DNA of 56,895 nucleotides from Streptomyces longispororuber (GTDB lineage: Bacteria > Actinomycetota > Actinomycetes > Streptomycetales > Streptomycetaceae), in the NCBI RefSeq assembly GCF_014656095.1, contig NZ_BNBT01000041.1:1-56895 (forward strand), written 5' to 3'. The notes beneath the pieces were generated by a model. That model worked only from the letters and a program-made list of their open reading frames with translations. It ran no database searches and was not told the origin of the DNA. A program made the translations under genes and the position numbers. Position 1 is the stretch's first letter, and the number at the start of each line of letters is the position of its first letter. Of the stretch, positions 26,501-37,162 are shown piece by piece.

Positions 26501-27784
26501 GCTCTCCTCGCCGTTGCAGTTCACCGCGGCCCGGTCGGTGCCCCATGCCGAGCCGGTCGCGGAGGCGGGGGCGTTGCCGGCCCAGCGTCCGCCCTCGCCG
26601 GAGATGTAGCTGTCGCCCATGGAGACGACGGCGGGGGGTGGGCCGCAGGCGTCCCCGGCGGCCCGTGCGACGCGCGCCGTCTTCGGGTTGTAGGTGGTCG
26701 CGTAGGAGAACTTCCACGAGGTGTTGCAGTTGGCGCCGCCCACCGGGGCGAACCGCACGGGCCAGTGGTCGGATTCGCCCCTCTGCTCGCTCCGCGTGAC
26801 CACGAGGTTCTCGAGCTGATCACTGGCGATCATGTAGTCGAGCGCGTAGTGGGACTGCTGCGTCTCGGCGGGCGGGCCGCCCGGCTTCCCGTCCTGCGCC
26901 GCGTAGAACGTATGGGGGAACTGGCTCCGGCTGGTGCCGGCCAGGCTGTTGAAGTCGCCCAGGGCCCGCCACCGCTTGCCGGTCATCTGCCGGGTGATCG
27001 TGTCGATCAGGGCCGTGGTGTGCGGGTTGGGCTTGTTGTTGGTGCGGATCGACGCGGCGTGGATGTTGAAGTACCAGGTGCCGCCGACCTCCACGCCGAA
27101 CGCGGGGCGGGACCTGATCCACTTGTTCTTCGCGTCCTCGGCCGGGAAGATCTTGACGCGGGCCCGGAGGTCGCCGAGGTCCTTGGGCACCTTGCGCAGC
27201 CATATCGCCATGGACTTCGCACTGTTGCGCGTCGGAGCCGGCTTCGTGGGGTCACCCTCGTCCTTCTCCTCCTCGTCGTCGGGGTCGGTGCCGGGAGTGC
27301 TGCCCGGAGCGGTCGTCCCGGGGTCGGCGCCCCAGGCCGGCTTGTCCAGGATCTTCAGGTAGAGCAGGACCCCGTCCGGCTGCCGTGAACCCTGCCCGCC
27401 CCACTCCTTCGCGTACAGCCGGTACTTCAGGCTGGGATAGCCCCCGGGTGTCTTCGTGGTGTCGTCGAGGTTGTCGGTGATCAGCCTGGCCTTGTCCGTG
27501 AAGGCCTCCACGTTCTTCGCTGGGGGTGTCGTGGCTTCCTGGAGGGCCACGACGTCGGCGTTGGGGACCAGCTTCGTCCTCACGTCGTGCCACGAGGTGC
27601 CGCCCTGCATGTTGAACGTGACGGCCGATTCGCCGACGGGTTCGAGTGCCTGTGCCGCCACAGCGGGCGTGAACAGCGTGACGAGCGACGCCAGCAGGGC
27701 CACGCAGAGGATCTGCGCCACGGCGCCCGTCCGCCAGCGGTTCGGTCTGTGCCGGGACCCTCGTCCCGGCGTGCGTATGGACAA
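23588..27784 (-). CDS. Secreted three-domain fusion: CdtB-like nuclease, SGNH esterase and parallel beta-helix
   Basis: 1398 aa from a TTG at 27784 (AGGAAG upstream). Residues 1-45 form a signal peptide. Residues 50-346 read as a DNase I-like fold closest to cytolethal distending toxin subunit B: FNMQGGTSW, VVALQEA (Glu83), SRPAFGVEVGGTWYFNIHA (His242), ALGDFN (Asp277, Asn279) and SDHWPV (Asp339, His340), so all catalytic positions are present; an acidic low-complexity insert occupies about 152-187. Residues 383-735 are an SGNH hydrolase: SMGDSYISGEGG (Ser392), SVGGND (Asn518), EAVHPNHYG (His718). From about 815 to the end is a repeat-rich region (DGQDDTAGLQRAIDQIR, VIELPKGV, NIQIERNVFDGSW, NNTVRVPHN) typical of pectate-lyase-3-like right-handed beta-helices. 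Export is expected; target unknown. The downstream cupin may be co-transcribed. Confidence 0.88.
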   Translation of the reverse strand: MSIRTPGRGSRHRPNRWRTGAVAQILCVALLASLVTLFTPAVAAQALEPVGESAVTFNMQGGTSWHDVRTKLVPNADVVALQEATTPPAKNVEAFTDKARLITDNLDDTTKTPGGYPSLKYRLYAKEWGGQGSRQPDGVLLYLKILDKPAWGADPGTTAPGSTPGTDPDDEEEKDEGDPTKPAPTRNSAKSMAIWLRKVPKDLGDLRARVKIFPAEDAKNKWIRSRPAFGVEVGGTWYFNIHAASIRTNNKPNPHTTALIDTITRQMTGKRWRALGDFNSLAGTSRSQFPHTFYAAQDGKPGGPPAETQQSHYALDYMIASDQLENLVVTRSEQRGESDHWPVRFAPVGGANCNTSWKFSYATTYNPKTARVARAAGDACGPPPAVVSMGDSYISGEGGRWAGNAPASATGSAWGTDRAAVNCNGEESVCDHDPAKVYGDTSYDKGGSACDRSDSAEIKGLRYEDVPGERRFNIACSGATTDNVTTTGYKGQRPQVEDLRDIARDNDVRLVVLSVGGNDLKFADILQDCVKAYFSPSLFNKGCRGAKEKEFADGLGPVRAKVVRTVEAIRATLREAGQEDGTYQIVLQSYPNPLPLGRDYRDPENAPVPPANYSRYLSGGCPFLDADSDWAHSSVVPRISAMLRGAADEAGVSFLDLQDAFAGHELCSRTTRQAGKSHTLSSPLGAEHAEWVRWVPYVVEGLKDLPWQAQGNQQEAVHPNHYGQRALAACLTKIAERLGDSPVVSSCAGKASAAPGDVDGTVDTTTVLSRSNRRAPVAGLPDWSRAGYRAGEPLPGAAARNPDPTCHLTPSALEQKFAVRPDDGQDDTAGLQRAIDQIRTSCTPGAHPGKLSVIELPKGVLDVSKQLAVDASHLVIRGQGSDPANGSRIVFRPDENTRYDKLTEKGERWNQGAMTHKCAFTTGNNVGTGGWIWPGRGLFRVQTREVAEKYHKICGYPDKIPENRRDLFEGSVNQHWESGVAVAGASGDADYAARRGDRTIQLNTKAKMEDFKPGGDLWVGAANSLKFYQAQQVAGAAADDGRLENLHMRQQMFTITSVDAAEHTVTIDKPLEFDVPVDSTSDGSPPLGVGGKPYASKVTALKTITDVGFEDFSFTQDVNGLPKFDGGTYRLTPAQAVHNYGNMAPEYAMHGIVFKWATDSWVRGVRADMVGSHPVVTETARNIQIERNVFDGSWNKGKGGNGYLRGSRVWDSLYAFNTSRNLRHFTFQWSASGNVALGNDFDSDLNLHGGWERRNLFENNTVRVPHNHSSSECETNCGGEGGNGDKGTWWPVYWAAGSKGIGWSGSSGPQNVFFRNTLAKQTAPGGPYEPYRPYADTSRVYQFGSADGDASAFQHLRTGSGPIQDWADNERNDYSHGDGVNATRTDPGSSLFLRDYHS

Positions 27785-27883
27785 CTGTCTGTCTCACTTC
27801 CTGTGGTGGGGCGAGCGCCGCGGAGGGGCGCGCGGAGGGCGCGCACGTCGGCCCGGCGTACATGCCGTCGGCCGGACATCAGA

Positions 27884-27895
27884 TCACACGTGTGA
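27884..27895. promoter_or_regulatory. TCACACGTGTGA palindrome upstream of the CdtB-like fusion gene
   Basis: Perfect 12-bp palindrome 100 bp upstream of the TTG start. The bases 27888-27898 (ACGTGTGAGTG) are identical to 12631-12641, upstream of the secreted I36-like gene and in the same orientation relative to that gene. Candidate operator. Confidence 0.55.
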
Positions 27896-28143
27896 GTGTG
27901 TCGCGTCCCTGCGAACGCGTGACCAGTTCAGTGGGTGACGATGCTGGCACGGGTTTCCACGGCCCGTCAACGCGCATCGGCGCGACCGCACATGGTTCGG
28001 CCATTGTTCGAAACGTGTCGTGTAACCGCTCCCCCTGAGTTCTCGACACCTGACTGCCGCTCCCCGCCGTCCGCACCGGCCCGGCCGCGAGACACCTGCT
28101 ACGCTGTCCGGGACCTGATCCCTTTGATCGAGGAGTCGCAGAC

Positions 28144-28173
28144 GTGGTGGGTGAAGACGACATCTCCGGGTGA
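28144..28173 (+). CDS. Nine-codon leader peptide ORF upstream of the ABC-F gene
   Basis: GTG GTG GGT GAA GAC GAC ATC TCC GGG TGA, eight bases after GAGGAG (28131-28136), encodes VVGEDDISG. It ends 131 bp before the ABC-F start and 26 bp before a perfect hairpin. Short translated leaders of this kind control antibiotic-resistance ABC-F and erm genes by ribosome-stalling attenuation. The strong ribosome binding site supports translation; the control role is inferred. Confidence 0.45.
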   Translation: MVGEDDISG

Positions 28174-28198
28174 GATCCGGATGTGACCGGCCGTCGGA

Positions 28199-28217
28199 CG
28201 GTGCTGCCGAAGCACCG
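28199..28217 (+). promoter_or_regulatory. Leader hairpin upstream of ABC-F gene
   Basis: CGGTGCT-GCCGA-AGCACCG: perfect 7-bp stem with a 5-base loop. A weaker TCCGG/CCGGA stem (about 28164-28181) overlaps the end of the leader ORF. Alternative pairing between these segments would allow attenuation. There is no T-tract, so a classical terminator is not obvious. Confidence 0.45.
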
Positions 28218-28304
28218 CCGCCGTGGCCGCCTTCGTCGTACCCCTTTCCCCGCACGCTGCCAGGGCAGAGCTCTGTCTGCCCGCGATCTCCCGAGGTCAC
28301 CTCC

Positions 28305-29939
<1,635 letters not shown>

Positions 29940-30017
29940 GCCGCACGTGTGCCGTGGCCCGCGCCGAGGCCGTGCGCCCGGCGGGCCGTCCACCGCCCAC
30001 ACCTGAACGGATGTTCC

Positions 30018-31670
<1,653 letters not shown>

Positions 31671-31800
31671 CCGGACGGGGCGCCGGGGCGTCCGGCAGCC
31701 GCGCACCGGCTGGTGGCGCGTAGCCGGCGGGCCGGGTCCGGGGGCCCGGGCCGCCGGTCGATCATTGCGGCTCCCGGCAGTCACCTGTCAGGATGGTGAT

Positions 31801-32361
31801 GTGAACCTCGACCATGTATTCGTATGCGGACACCCGGCTCTCGACTTCGCGGCGACGCTCCGGGCGCGGCGCACGGTGCGGTTCGAGATGTTCGTGTCGC
31901 CGGAGCGGCTGAATGCCTGGTACCTGGAGTCCGGTCTGGTGGACACCATCACGCCCGGCGACGAGGAGGACGTCCGGGCGGCGCGGACCGTGCGGGAGGC
32001 CGTCTACCGGCTCGTCACCAACCGCCGCCTCGGCGAACCCTTCGACCGCGAGGCCCTCGCCGTGCTGAACGGCGCCGCCCGCGGCACGCCCGTGACGCCG
32101 CAGCTCACCTTGGCCGGGCGGCACAACGAGGCGACGCCCGCACAGGCCCTGGCGACCGTCGCCCGCCAGGCCGTCGAACTGCTCAGCGGTCCGGACGTCC
32201 CCCTGTTGAAGGAGTGCGGCAACCCGGAGTGCACGCGGATCTACATCGACCGCTCCCGCGGCATGCGGCGCCAGTGGTGCGGGATGGAGTCCTGCGGCAA
32301 CAAGATCAAGGCCGCCGCCTACCGCGCACGGAAGAGGACCGCGCCCGCCGCGCGGACCTGA
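31801..32361 (+). CDS. CGNR zinc-finger protein (ABATE domain)
   Basis: 186 aa. The N-terminal stretch VFVCGHPALDFAATL...RFEMFVSPERLNAWYLESGLVD is the ABATE (putative stress-response) domain. The C-terminal segment LLKECGNPECTRIYIDRSRGMRRQWCGMESCGNKIKAAAYRARKR is the CGNR zinc finger with four cysteines. These proteins are presumed nucleic-acid-binding regulators. Start GTG 31801 follows AGGA; it begins 130 bp after the second ABC-F gene on the same strand. Regulatory target unknown. Confidence 0.88.
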   Translation: MNLDHVFVCGHPALDFAATLRARRTVRFEMFVSPERLNAWYLESGLVDTITPGDEEDVRAARTVREAVYRLVTNRRLGEPFDREALAVLNGAARGTPVTPQLTLAGRHNEATPAQALATVARQAVELLSGPDVPLLKECGNPECTRIYIDRSRGMRRQWCGMESCGNKIKAAAYRARKRTAPAART

Positions 32362-32450
32362 GCGGCCCGCGGAGCCGGGGCGACGCGACTGTTCACACGT
32401 CCCCCGCCCGCCAGCTCGGTCCCCGGCGCGGTCACATGTATGCACTGGGA

Positions 32451-32458
32451 CACATGTG
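32451..32458. promoter_or_regulatory. CACATGTG palindrome upstream of the coiled-coil/winged-helix gene
   Basis: CACATGTG at 32451-32458, with TCACATGTA at 32432-32440 19 bases away, about 83 bp upstream of the start at 32541. The motif resembles the other CACACGTGTG-like sites, though shorter, and this gene is not secreted. Confidence 0.3.
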
Positions 32459-32540
32459 CGCCTATGGTGAAAGGTGTACGCGCTCGGCGCCTCGGCGTGA
32501 GTACCATGCGCAGCACCGTCCATCAAGGGAGTGCAGGGTT

Positions 32541-33098
32541 GTGAGCAGCCAGTCAGCGGCCAGGCTCCGGTCGCGGTACGTGGAGCAGGTCGCGTCGGAC
32601 CTGGAGGAGAACCGCAGGCGTCAGGAGGAGCTGGCGAAGAGGATCGACATCCTCAAGCAGGAGGAGACCCTGCTGACGGACATCCTCGAACTCGCCGAGC
32701 GCTACGAGGGTTTCGCGGACACCTCGCGCCTGCCGGAGCAGGCCCAGGACGAGCCCGCGCGCACCCGGGCGCAACGGGACGGCGATGCCGCGCCGGCCAC
32801 CCGGCGCACGCCACCGAGCACACCGGCTCCCGCCAAGGCCGCCGCGAAGCCCGCGACGAGGACCGGCGCGCAGGGCGCGTCGCGCGGACCGCTGCTCGGC
32901 GACCTCCTGACGGAGCTGCTCGCCGGCCACGACACACCGCGCGCGGCGAAGGACCTGCGGGACGAACTCATGACCAAGCACCCGAGCCGCAGGCCGACAC
33001 CGCAGGTGGTGCGGAACACCCTCGAATCCCTGGTGGCCAAGGGCCGCATCCAGCGCCACAAGCAGCGGCGTTCGGTTCTGTACACCCTTGTGCGGTAG
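32541..33098 (+). CDS. Uncharacterised coiled-coil plus winged-helix-like protein, 185 aa
   Basis: GTG 32541. Residues 8-52 form a strong heptad-type coiled coil (RYVEQVASDLEENRRRQEELAKRIDILKQEETLLTDILEL). Residues about 55-110 are a Pro/Ala/Thr linker. The last 75 residues (LLGDLLTELLAGHDTPRAAKDLRDELMTKHPSRRPTPQVVRNTLESLVAKGRIQRHKQRRSVLYTL) look like a winged-helix DNA-binding domain. I recall such proteins as common in Streptomyces but without a named function. Likely a dimeric DNA-binding regulator; nothing shows its target. Confidence 0.7.
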   Translation: MSSQSAARLRSRYVEQVASDLEENRRRQEELAKRIDILKQEETLLTDILELAERYEGFADTSRLPEQAQDEPARTRAQRDGDAAPATRRTPPSTPAPAKAAAKPATRTGAQGASRGPLLGDLLTELLAGHDTPRAAKDLRDELMTKHPSRRPTPQVVRNTLESLVAKGRIQRHKQRRSVLYTLVR

Positions 33099-33214
33099 GA
33101 CGGCGCCGGCCGGAACACCCGCGGGCCGGGGACGCGGGGTCCGTACCCGCACGCCGATACGTGTGCGCCGGGGCGGTGGCGGCGGGAGCTCGCGCCGGCC
33201 TGCGACATCGCGGG

Positions 33215-34606
33215 TCACGTGCCTGCCTGTTTGAGGTCTTCCTGGGGTTCGTCCTGCTCGGAGCGCGGGCGCACCTGGAGGCGGGGCCAAGGACGGCGAG
33301 GGCGAGGCGGGCGGGCGCGCAAGGTCTCGTTGACGTGGGTGGCGTCGAGGGCGTTCTCCCAGCGGGCGACGACGAGGGTGGCGACGCTGTTGCCCGCGAG
33401 GTTGGTCAGGGCGCGGCACTCGGACATGAACTTGTCGACGCCGAAGACGAGCATGATGCCCGCGGCGGGGACGGTGCCGACGGTGGAGAGGGTGGCGGCC
33501 AGGGCGATGAAGCCCGCTCCGGTGACGCCGCCCGACCCTTTCGAGGTGAGGATCATGACGGCCAGCAGGCCGAGTTGCTGGCCGAGGGAGAGCGGGGTGT
33601 CGGTGGCCTGGGCGATGTAGACGGCGGCGAGGGAGAGGTAGAGGGAGCTGCCGTCGAGGTTGAAGGAGTAGCCGGTGGGGACGGTGAGCCGGACGATGTC
33701 GCGGCGGATGCCGAGCCCTTCGAGCTTCACCATCAGGCGGGGCAGCGCGCTCTCGGACGACGAGGTGCCGAGGACCAGGACGAACTCCTCGCGCAGATGG
33801 CCGAGCAGCCGGAAGATGTTGATGCGCAGGGCCGCGGTCACGCCGCCGAGGACGACCACGACGAAGAACGCGGACGTGCCGTAGAACAGCCCGACGAGCC
33901 GGCCCAGGCTGGTGAGGGTGGAGATCCCGTACCGGCCGACGGTGTACGCCATGGCGCCGAAGGCGCCGACGGGGGCGGCCAGCATCACCAGGTGCAGCAC
34001 CTGGAAGACCACGGCGGTGAGCCGCTGGACGCCGTCGACGAGCGGTTCGCCGAGGGGGCCGACGGCCTTCAGGGCGATGCCGAAGAGCACCGAGAGGAAG
34101 ATGACCTGGAGGATGTCGCCCTCGGCGAAGGCGCCGACGGCGCTGGTGGGCACGGCGTCGGTGAGGAAGTGCCACCAGCCCTGATTCTCGCCGTCCTTGA
34201 CGTACTGTCCGGCGTCGCCCTCCAGGCGGAGGTCCGCGGGGTCCGCGTGGACACCGGCGCCGGGCCGGAAGACGTTCACGGCGATCAGCCCGAGGAGCAG
34301 CGCGGCCAGGGTGCCGGCCTGGAAGTAGAGCAGGGACTTCAGGCCGACGCGGCCGACCCGGCCGAGGCTGTCGACACCGCCGATGCCCGCCACGACGGTC
34401 AGGAAGACGATCGGCGTGATGAGCATCTTGATCGCGGCGACGAAGGTGGTGCCGACCGGTTCCAGGGCGGCACCGGCCGAGGGCCACAGCCAGCCGGTGA
34501 GCACCCCGGCGACGATGGCGGCCAGGACCTGGACGTAGAGCTGTCGGTACCAGCGCTTCCGGCCGGTTCCGGCCCCGGAGGGTGCGGGAGGTGCGGGTGC
34601 TGCCAT
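33215..34606 (-). CDS. dctA: C4-dicarboxylate:cation symporter (DctA type)
   Basis: 463 aa. Family signatures are plain: LYVQVLAAIVAGVLTGW at the start, LITPIVFLTVVAGIGGVDSLGRVGRVG, the loop TSSSESALPRLMVKLEGLG with the serine-rich re-entrant motif, PTGYSFNLDGSSLYLSLAAVYIAQATDTPLS and FGVDKFMSECRALTNLAGNSVATLVVARWE. It imports succinate, fumarate, malate or related acids with protons or sodium. It lies downstream of a tartrate/D-malate-type dehydrogenase, so tartrate or D-malate import is plausible. The tail after VNETL is charged and proline-rich. Confidence 0.93.
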   Translation of the reverse strand: MAAPAPPAPSGAGTGRKRWYRQLYVQVLAAIVAGVLTGWLWPSAGAALEPVGTTFVAAIKMLITPIVFLTVVAGIGGVDSLGRVGRVGLKSLLYFQAGTLAALLLGLIAVNVFRPGAGVHADPADLRLEGDAGQYVKDGENQGWWHFLTDAVPTSAVGAFAEGDILQVIFLSVLFGIALKAVGPLGEPLVDGVQRLTAVVFQVLHLVMLAAPVGAFGAMAYTVGRYGISTLTSLGRLVGLFYGTSAFFVVVVLGGVTAALRINIFRLLGHLREEFVLVLGTSSSESALPRLMVKLEGLGIRRDIVRLTVPTGYSFNLDGSSLYLSLAAVYIAQATDTPLSLGQQLGLLAVMILTSKGSGGVTGAGFIALAATLSTVGTVPAAGIMLVFGVDKFMSECRALTNLAGNSVATLVVARWENALDATHVNETLRARPPRPRRPWPRLQVRPRSEQDEPQEDLKQAGT

Positions 34607-34648
34607 GGCGTTTCTCCTCGTCGGGGGAACGGGGCACGGCCGGGAAGA

Positions 34649-34820
34649 GGGAGGCGCGGGCCCCGGCCCGAGGAGGCGCGGGCCCCTGGCCTGAGGAGGC
34701 GCGAGCCTCCGCCTGAGGAGGCGCGGACCTTAGCCGAGGGCGCATGCCTCCGCCGAGAGCGCGGGCCTCCGCCTGGAGCGCGGGCCTCCGCCGAGGGCGC
34801 GTACCTCCCCCGAGGGGCGC
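34649..34820. repeat. Degenerate tandem repeat between dctA and the dehydrogenase gene
   Basis: Eight to nine units of about 19-24 bp built around GAGGCGCGGGCCTCCGCC and related words (GAGGCGCGAGCCTCCGCCTGA, GCGCGGGCCTCCGCCTGGA, GCGCGTACCTCCCCCGAGG). The first units carry GAG-GAGGCGC junctions, the later ones are shorter. It follows the dehydrogenase (minus strand) and precedes dctA, so it may also form hairpins in the transcript. No coding frame runs through it. Confidence 0.7.
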
Positions 34821-34873
34821 GGCATGCAGCCGGGCCGGGCGCGGAGAGCGGTGGCGCCCCGACCGCCCGGCGC

Positions 34874-35932
34874 TCAGAGCAGCCCGAGCAGGGTCTCCGT
34901 GAAGTCGGCGGTGGTGGCGGTGCCCCCCAGGTCCCGGGTGCGGACGTCCGTCTTGGCCAGGACGGTGGCGATCGCGTCGGTGACGTCCTTGGCGGCGGCC
35001 GGGTGACCGAGGTGGTCGAGCATCAGCGCCGCGGACCAGATCGCGCCGATCGGGTTGGCGACGCCCTGCCCGGCGATGTCGGGCGCGGAGCCGTGCACCG
35101 GCTCGAACATCGAGGGGAACTCCCGCTCGGGGTTGAGGTTGGCCGCCGGGGCGATGCCGATGGACCCGGCCACGGCGGCGGCGAGGTCGCTGAGGATGTC
35201 GCCGAAGAGGTTGGAGGCGACCACGACGTCGAAGCCGGCCGGGTCGAGGACGAACTTCGCCGCGAGGGCGTCGATGTGCTCCTGGTCCCAGTCGACCCCC
35301 GGGAAGCGCGCCGCCCGCGCGGCGACGAGCTCGTCCCAGAACGGCATGGTGTGCACGATGCCGTTCGACTTCGTCGCGGAGGTCAGCCGGCCGCCGCGGC
35401 GCGCGGCGAGCCGGAAGGCGTAGTCCAGGACGCGGGTGACGCCGGTCCGCGTGAACACGGCTTCCTGGACGGCCATCTCCTCCGGCGACCCGCTGTGCAG
35501 CCGTCCGCCGGACTGGCTGTACTCGCCCTCCACGTTCTCCCGGACCACGACGAGGTCGACCTCGCCGGGCCGCGCGCCCCGCACCGGGCTTTCGACGCCG
35601 TCGAAGACGCGGATGGGCCGGAGGTTGACGTACTGCCGGAAGCCGCGGCGGATCGGGATCAGCAGCCCCCACAGCGAGACGTGGTCGGGCACGCCGGGGT
35701 GCCCCACCGCACCCAGCAGGATGGCGTCCTTGTCGCGGAGCTGGTCGAGGCCGTCCGCGGGCATCATGGCGCCCTCGCGCAGATGGCGCTCGCACGACCA
35801 GTCGTCGTAGGAGGTGTACGACAGGCTGAAGCCGTGCCGGGGGCCGAGGCGGTCGAGCACCCGCCGCGCGGCGGGGAGCACTTCGGGGCCGATGCCGTCG
35901 CCGGGTATCAGGGCGATGCGGTGGTTCGTCAT
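34874..35932 (-). CDS. Tartrate/D-malate-type dehydrogenase (isopropylmalate dehydrogenase family)
   Basis: 352 aa from MTNHRIALIPGDGIGPEV at 35932. The metal-binding and substrate motifs of the family are present: GDGIGPEV, NLRPIRVFDGVESPVRG, VVVRENVEGEYS, and the C-terminal DILSDLAAAVAGSIGIAPAANL and FEPVHGSAPDIAGQGVANPIGAIWSAALMLDHLG. Its run of identical-looking text to TtuC/DmlA-type enzymes (VSLWGLLIPIRRGFRQYVNLRP) favours tartrate or D-malate over 3-isopropylmalate. NAD-dependent oxidative decarboxylation in the cytoplasm. DctA downstream and a LysR gene upstream, all on the minus strand, make a dicarboxylate-use module, as in E. coli dmlA/dmlR. Confidence 0.87.
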   Translation of the reverse strand: MTNHRIALIPGDGIGPEVLPAARRVLDRLGPRHGFSLSYTSYDDWSCERHLREGAMMPADGLDQLRDKDAILLGAVGHPGVPDHVSLWGLLIPIRRGFRQYVNLRPIRVFDGVESPVRGARPGEVDLVVVRENVEGEYSQSGGRLHSGSPEEMAVQEAVFTRTGVTRVLDYAFRLAARRGGRLTSATKSNGIVHTMPFWDELVAARAARFPGVDWDQEHIDALAAKFVLDPAGFDVVVASNLFGDILSDLAAAVAGSIGIAPAANLNPEREFPSMFEPVHGSAPDIAGQGVANPIGAIWSAALMLDHLGHPAAAKDVTDAIATVLAKTDVRTRDLGGTATTADFTETLLGLL

Positions 35933-36089
35933 GCCGTCGATTGCAGCAACGCGCCGGTGGCGGCGTCCAAGACGGAAAGCGGATCTGCCTGATAGGGCCC
36001 GGCTATCAGCGGGTACGTCCCCACTGCCGGGGCGTGCCCCGCACGGGCGGACGGCGGGCACGGGCCGCGCCCCTCAGCCCCTTCGCGCC

Positions 36090-36992
36090 CTACGGCCGCC
36101 CCGCTCCCTCAGCGCGCTCCCACTCCCCGGCCACCGACCAGAACGCGGCAGCCGCCGGGGACAGCCCGCCGCGGCGGCTCACCAGGGCCACGTGCAGCGC
36201 GGTCGCGGGTTCGATGTCGAGGACCCGGGCCCCGGTGTGCCGGGCGGTCTCGCGCCAGGACTCCGTGACGACCGCGAGCCCGACCCCGGCGAGGACCAGC
36301 GGCAGCAGCGACACCCGGTGCTCCGTCTCGGCCGCGACGGTGAAGTCGACGCCCCGGTCCCGCAGGGCGTCGACGTAGGCCCGCATCCCCGTCCCGGGCT
36401 GTCCCACGATGAGGCGCTGTCCCGTCAGCTCCTCGCAGGCGACGGAGTCGCGGCCTGCGAAGGGACCGCCGGGCGGCACCACCAGGACGAAGCGCTGCTC
36501 GCCCAGCGGGTGGGCGGTGACCTCCCTGTCCGGTACGGGCTCCGCCGAGGCGAGCAGGCCCAGTTCCACGGCCCCGGTCCGCACCGCGTCGATCACGTCG
36601 CGCGCGGTGAAGACCGCCTTGACCGCCACCGTGACGCCGGGGTACCGCCCGCTGAAGGCCCGGATCAGGGTGGTGAGCGGCTCCACCGCCTGCGACGGCA
36701 TCGACGCGACGTCCAGGCGCCCCTCGCGCAGCTCGCGCACCGCCGCCACGCTCGCCCGCGCGGTCCCGAGGCTCCGTACGGCCGCGCGGGCGGGCTCGAT
36801 CAGCGCCCGCCCCGCCTCCGTCAGCACCGCCCGGCGGCCGACGCGGTGGAACAGCTCCGCCCCCAGGTCGCGCTCCAGCGCCCGTACGGCCTGGGACAGC
36901 GACGGCTGCGACACGTACAGCGCCGAGGCGGCCCGGTGGAAGCCGCCGCGGTCGACGATCGCCAGGAAGTACTCCAACTGCCGGACGTCCAT
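36090..36992 (-). CDS. LysR-family regulator, probably of the dehydrogenase/dctA pair
   Basis: 300 aa; ATG 36992 directly behind GGAGGACC. The winged helix is MDVRQLEYFLAIVDRGGFHRAASALYVSQPSLSQAVRALERDLGAELFHRVGRRAVLTEAG, and the effector domain starts at RLDVASMPSQAVEP. It precedes the dehydrogenase gene by 157 bp on the same strand. Regulation by the dicarboxylate substrate is the natural guess by analogy with DmlR. Confidence 0.9.
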   Translation of the reverse strand: MDVRQLEYFLAIVDRGGFHRAASALYVSQPSLSQAVRALERDLGAELFHRVGRRAVLTEAGRALIEPARAAVRSLGTARASVAAVRELREGRLDVASMPSQAVEPLTTLIRAFSGRYPGVTVAVKAVFTARDVIDAVRTGAVELGLLASAEPVPDREVTAHPLGEQRFVLVVPPGGPFAGRDSVACEELTGQRLIVGQPGTGMRAYVDALRDRGVDFTVAAETEHRVSLLPLVLAGVGLAVVTESWRETARHTGARVLDIEPATALHVALVSRRGGLSPAAAAFWSVAGEWERAEGAGRP

Positions 36993-37032
36993 GGTCCTCC
37001 TCCCCGGCCCGGGCCCCGCTCCGCCGCGGGCG

Positions 37033-37073
37033 CCGTCGTACACCGGCCCGCCGGCCCGGCCGGTGTACGACGG
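37033..37073. promoter_or_regulatory. Long perfect inverted repeat upstream of the LysR gene
   Basis: Perfect 16-bp arms, CCGTCGTACACCGGCC at 37033-37048 and complement at 37058-37073, with a 9-base spacer. It lies 41 bp before the LysR start and 90 bp beyond the amidohydrolase stop. It could be the amidohydrolase terminator, a LysR-type operator or both. The embedded GTACAC / GTGTAC dyad is of interest. Confidence 0.5.
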
Positions 37074-37162
37074 TACGTGCCGCGCGGGCCTCACCTGCCG
37101 CACGGCGCCTGTACACGCGGCCCTGGCGTGCCGGGGCCGCGCGGTCCCCGCTCCCCCGGCGG

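Larger units (their letters stand above)
27785..28304. other. 520-bp divergent region between the fusion gene and the ABC-F genes
   Basis: On the left it holds the promoter region of the fusion gene with the palindrome at 27884-27895. On the right it holds the leader of the ABC-F operon, with a possible promoter near TACGCT (about 28099), a 9-codon leader ORF at 28144-28173 and a hairpin at 28199-28217. Bases 27935-28060 show nothing recognisable. Confidence 0.6.

Noticed and set aside
23241..26717. 1158-aa minus-strand frame inside the CdtB-like fusion
   Set aside because: Arg/Gly-rich frame-shifted copy of the fusion gene; the other frame shows complete catalytic motifs of all three domains.
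23588..27784. Complete cytolethal distending toxin locus
   Set aside because: No CdtA/CdtC or pertussis-type delivery genes are next to it; only the CdtB-like domain is present.
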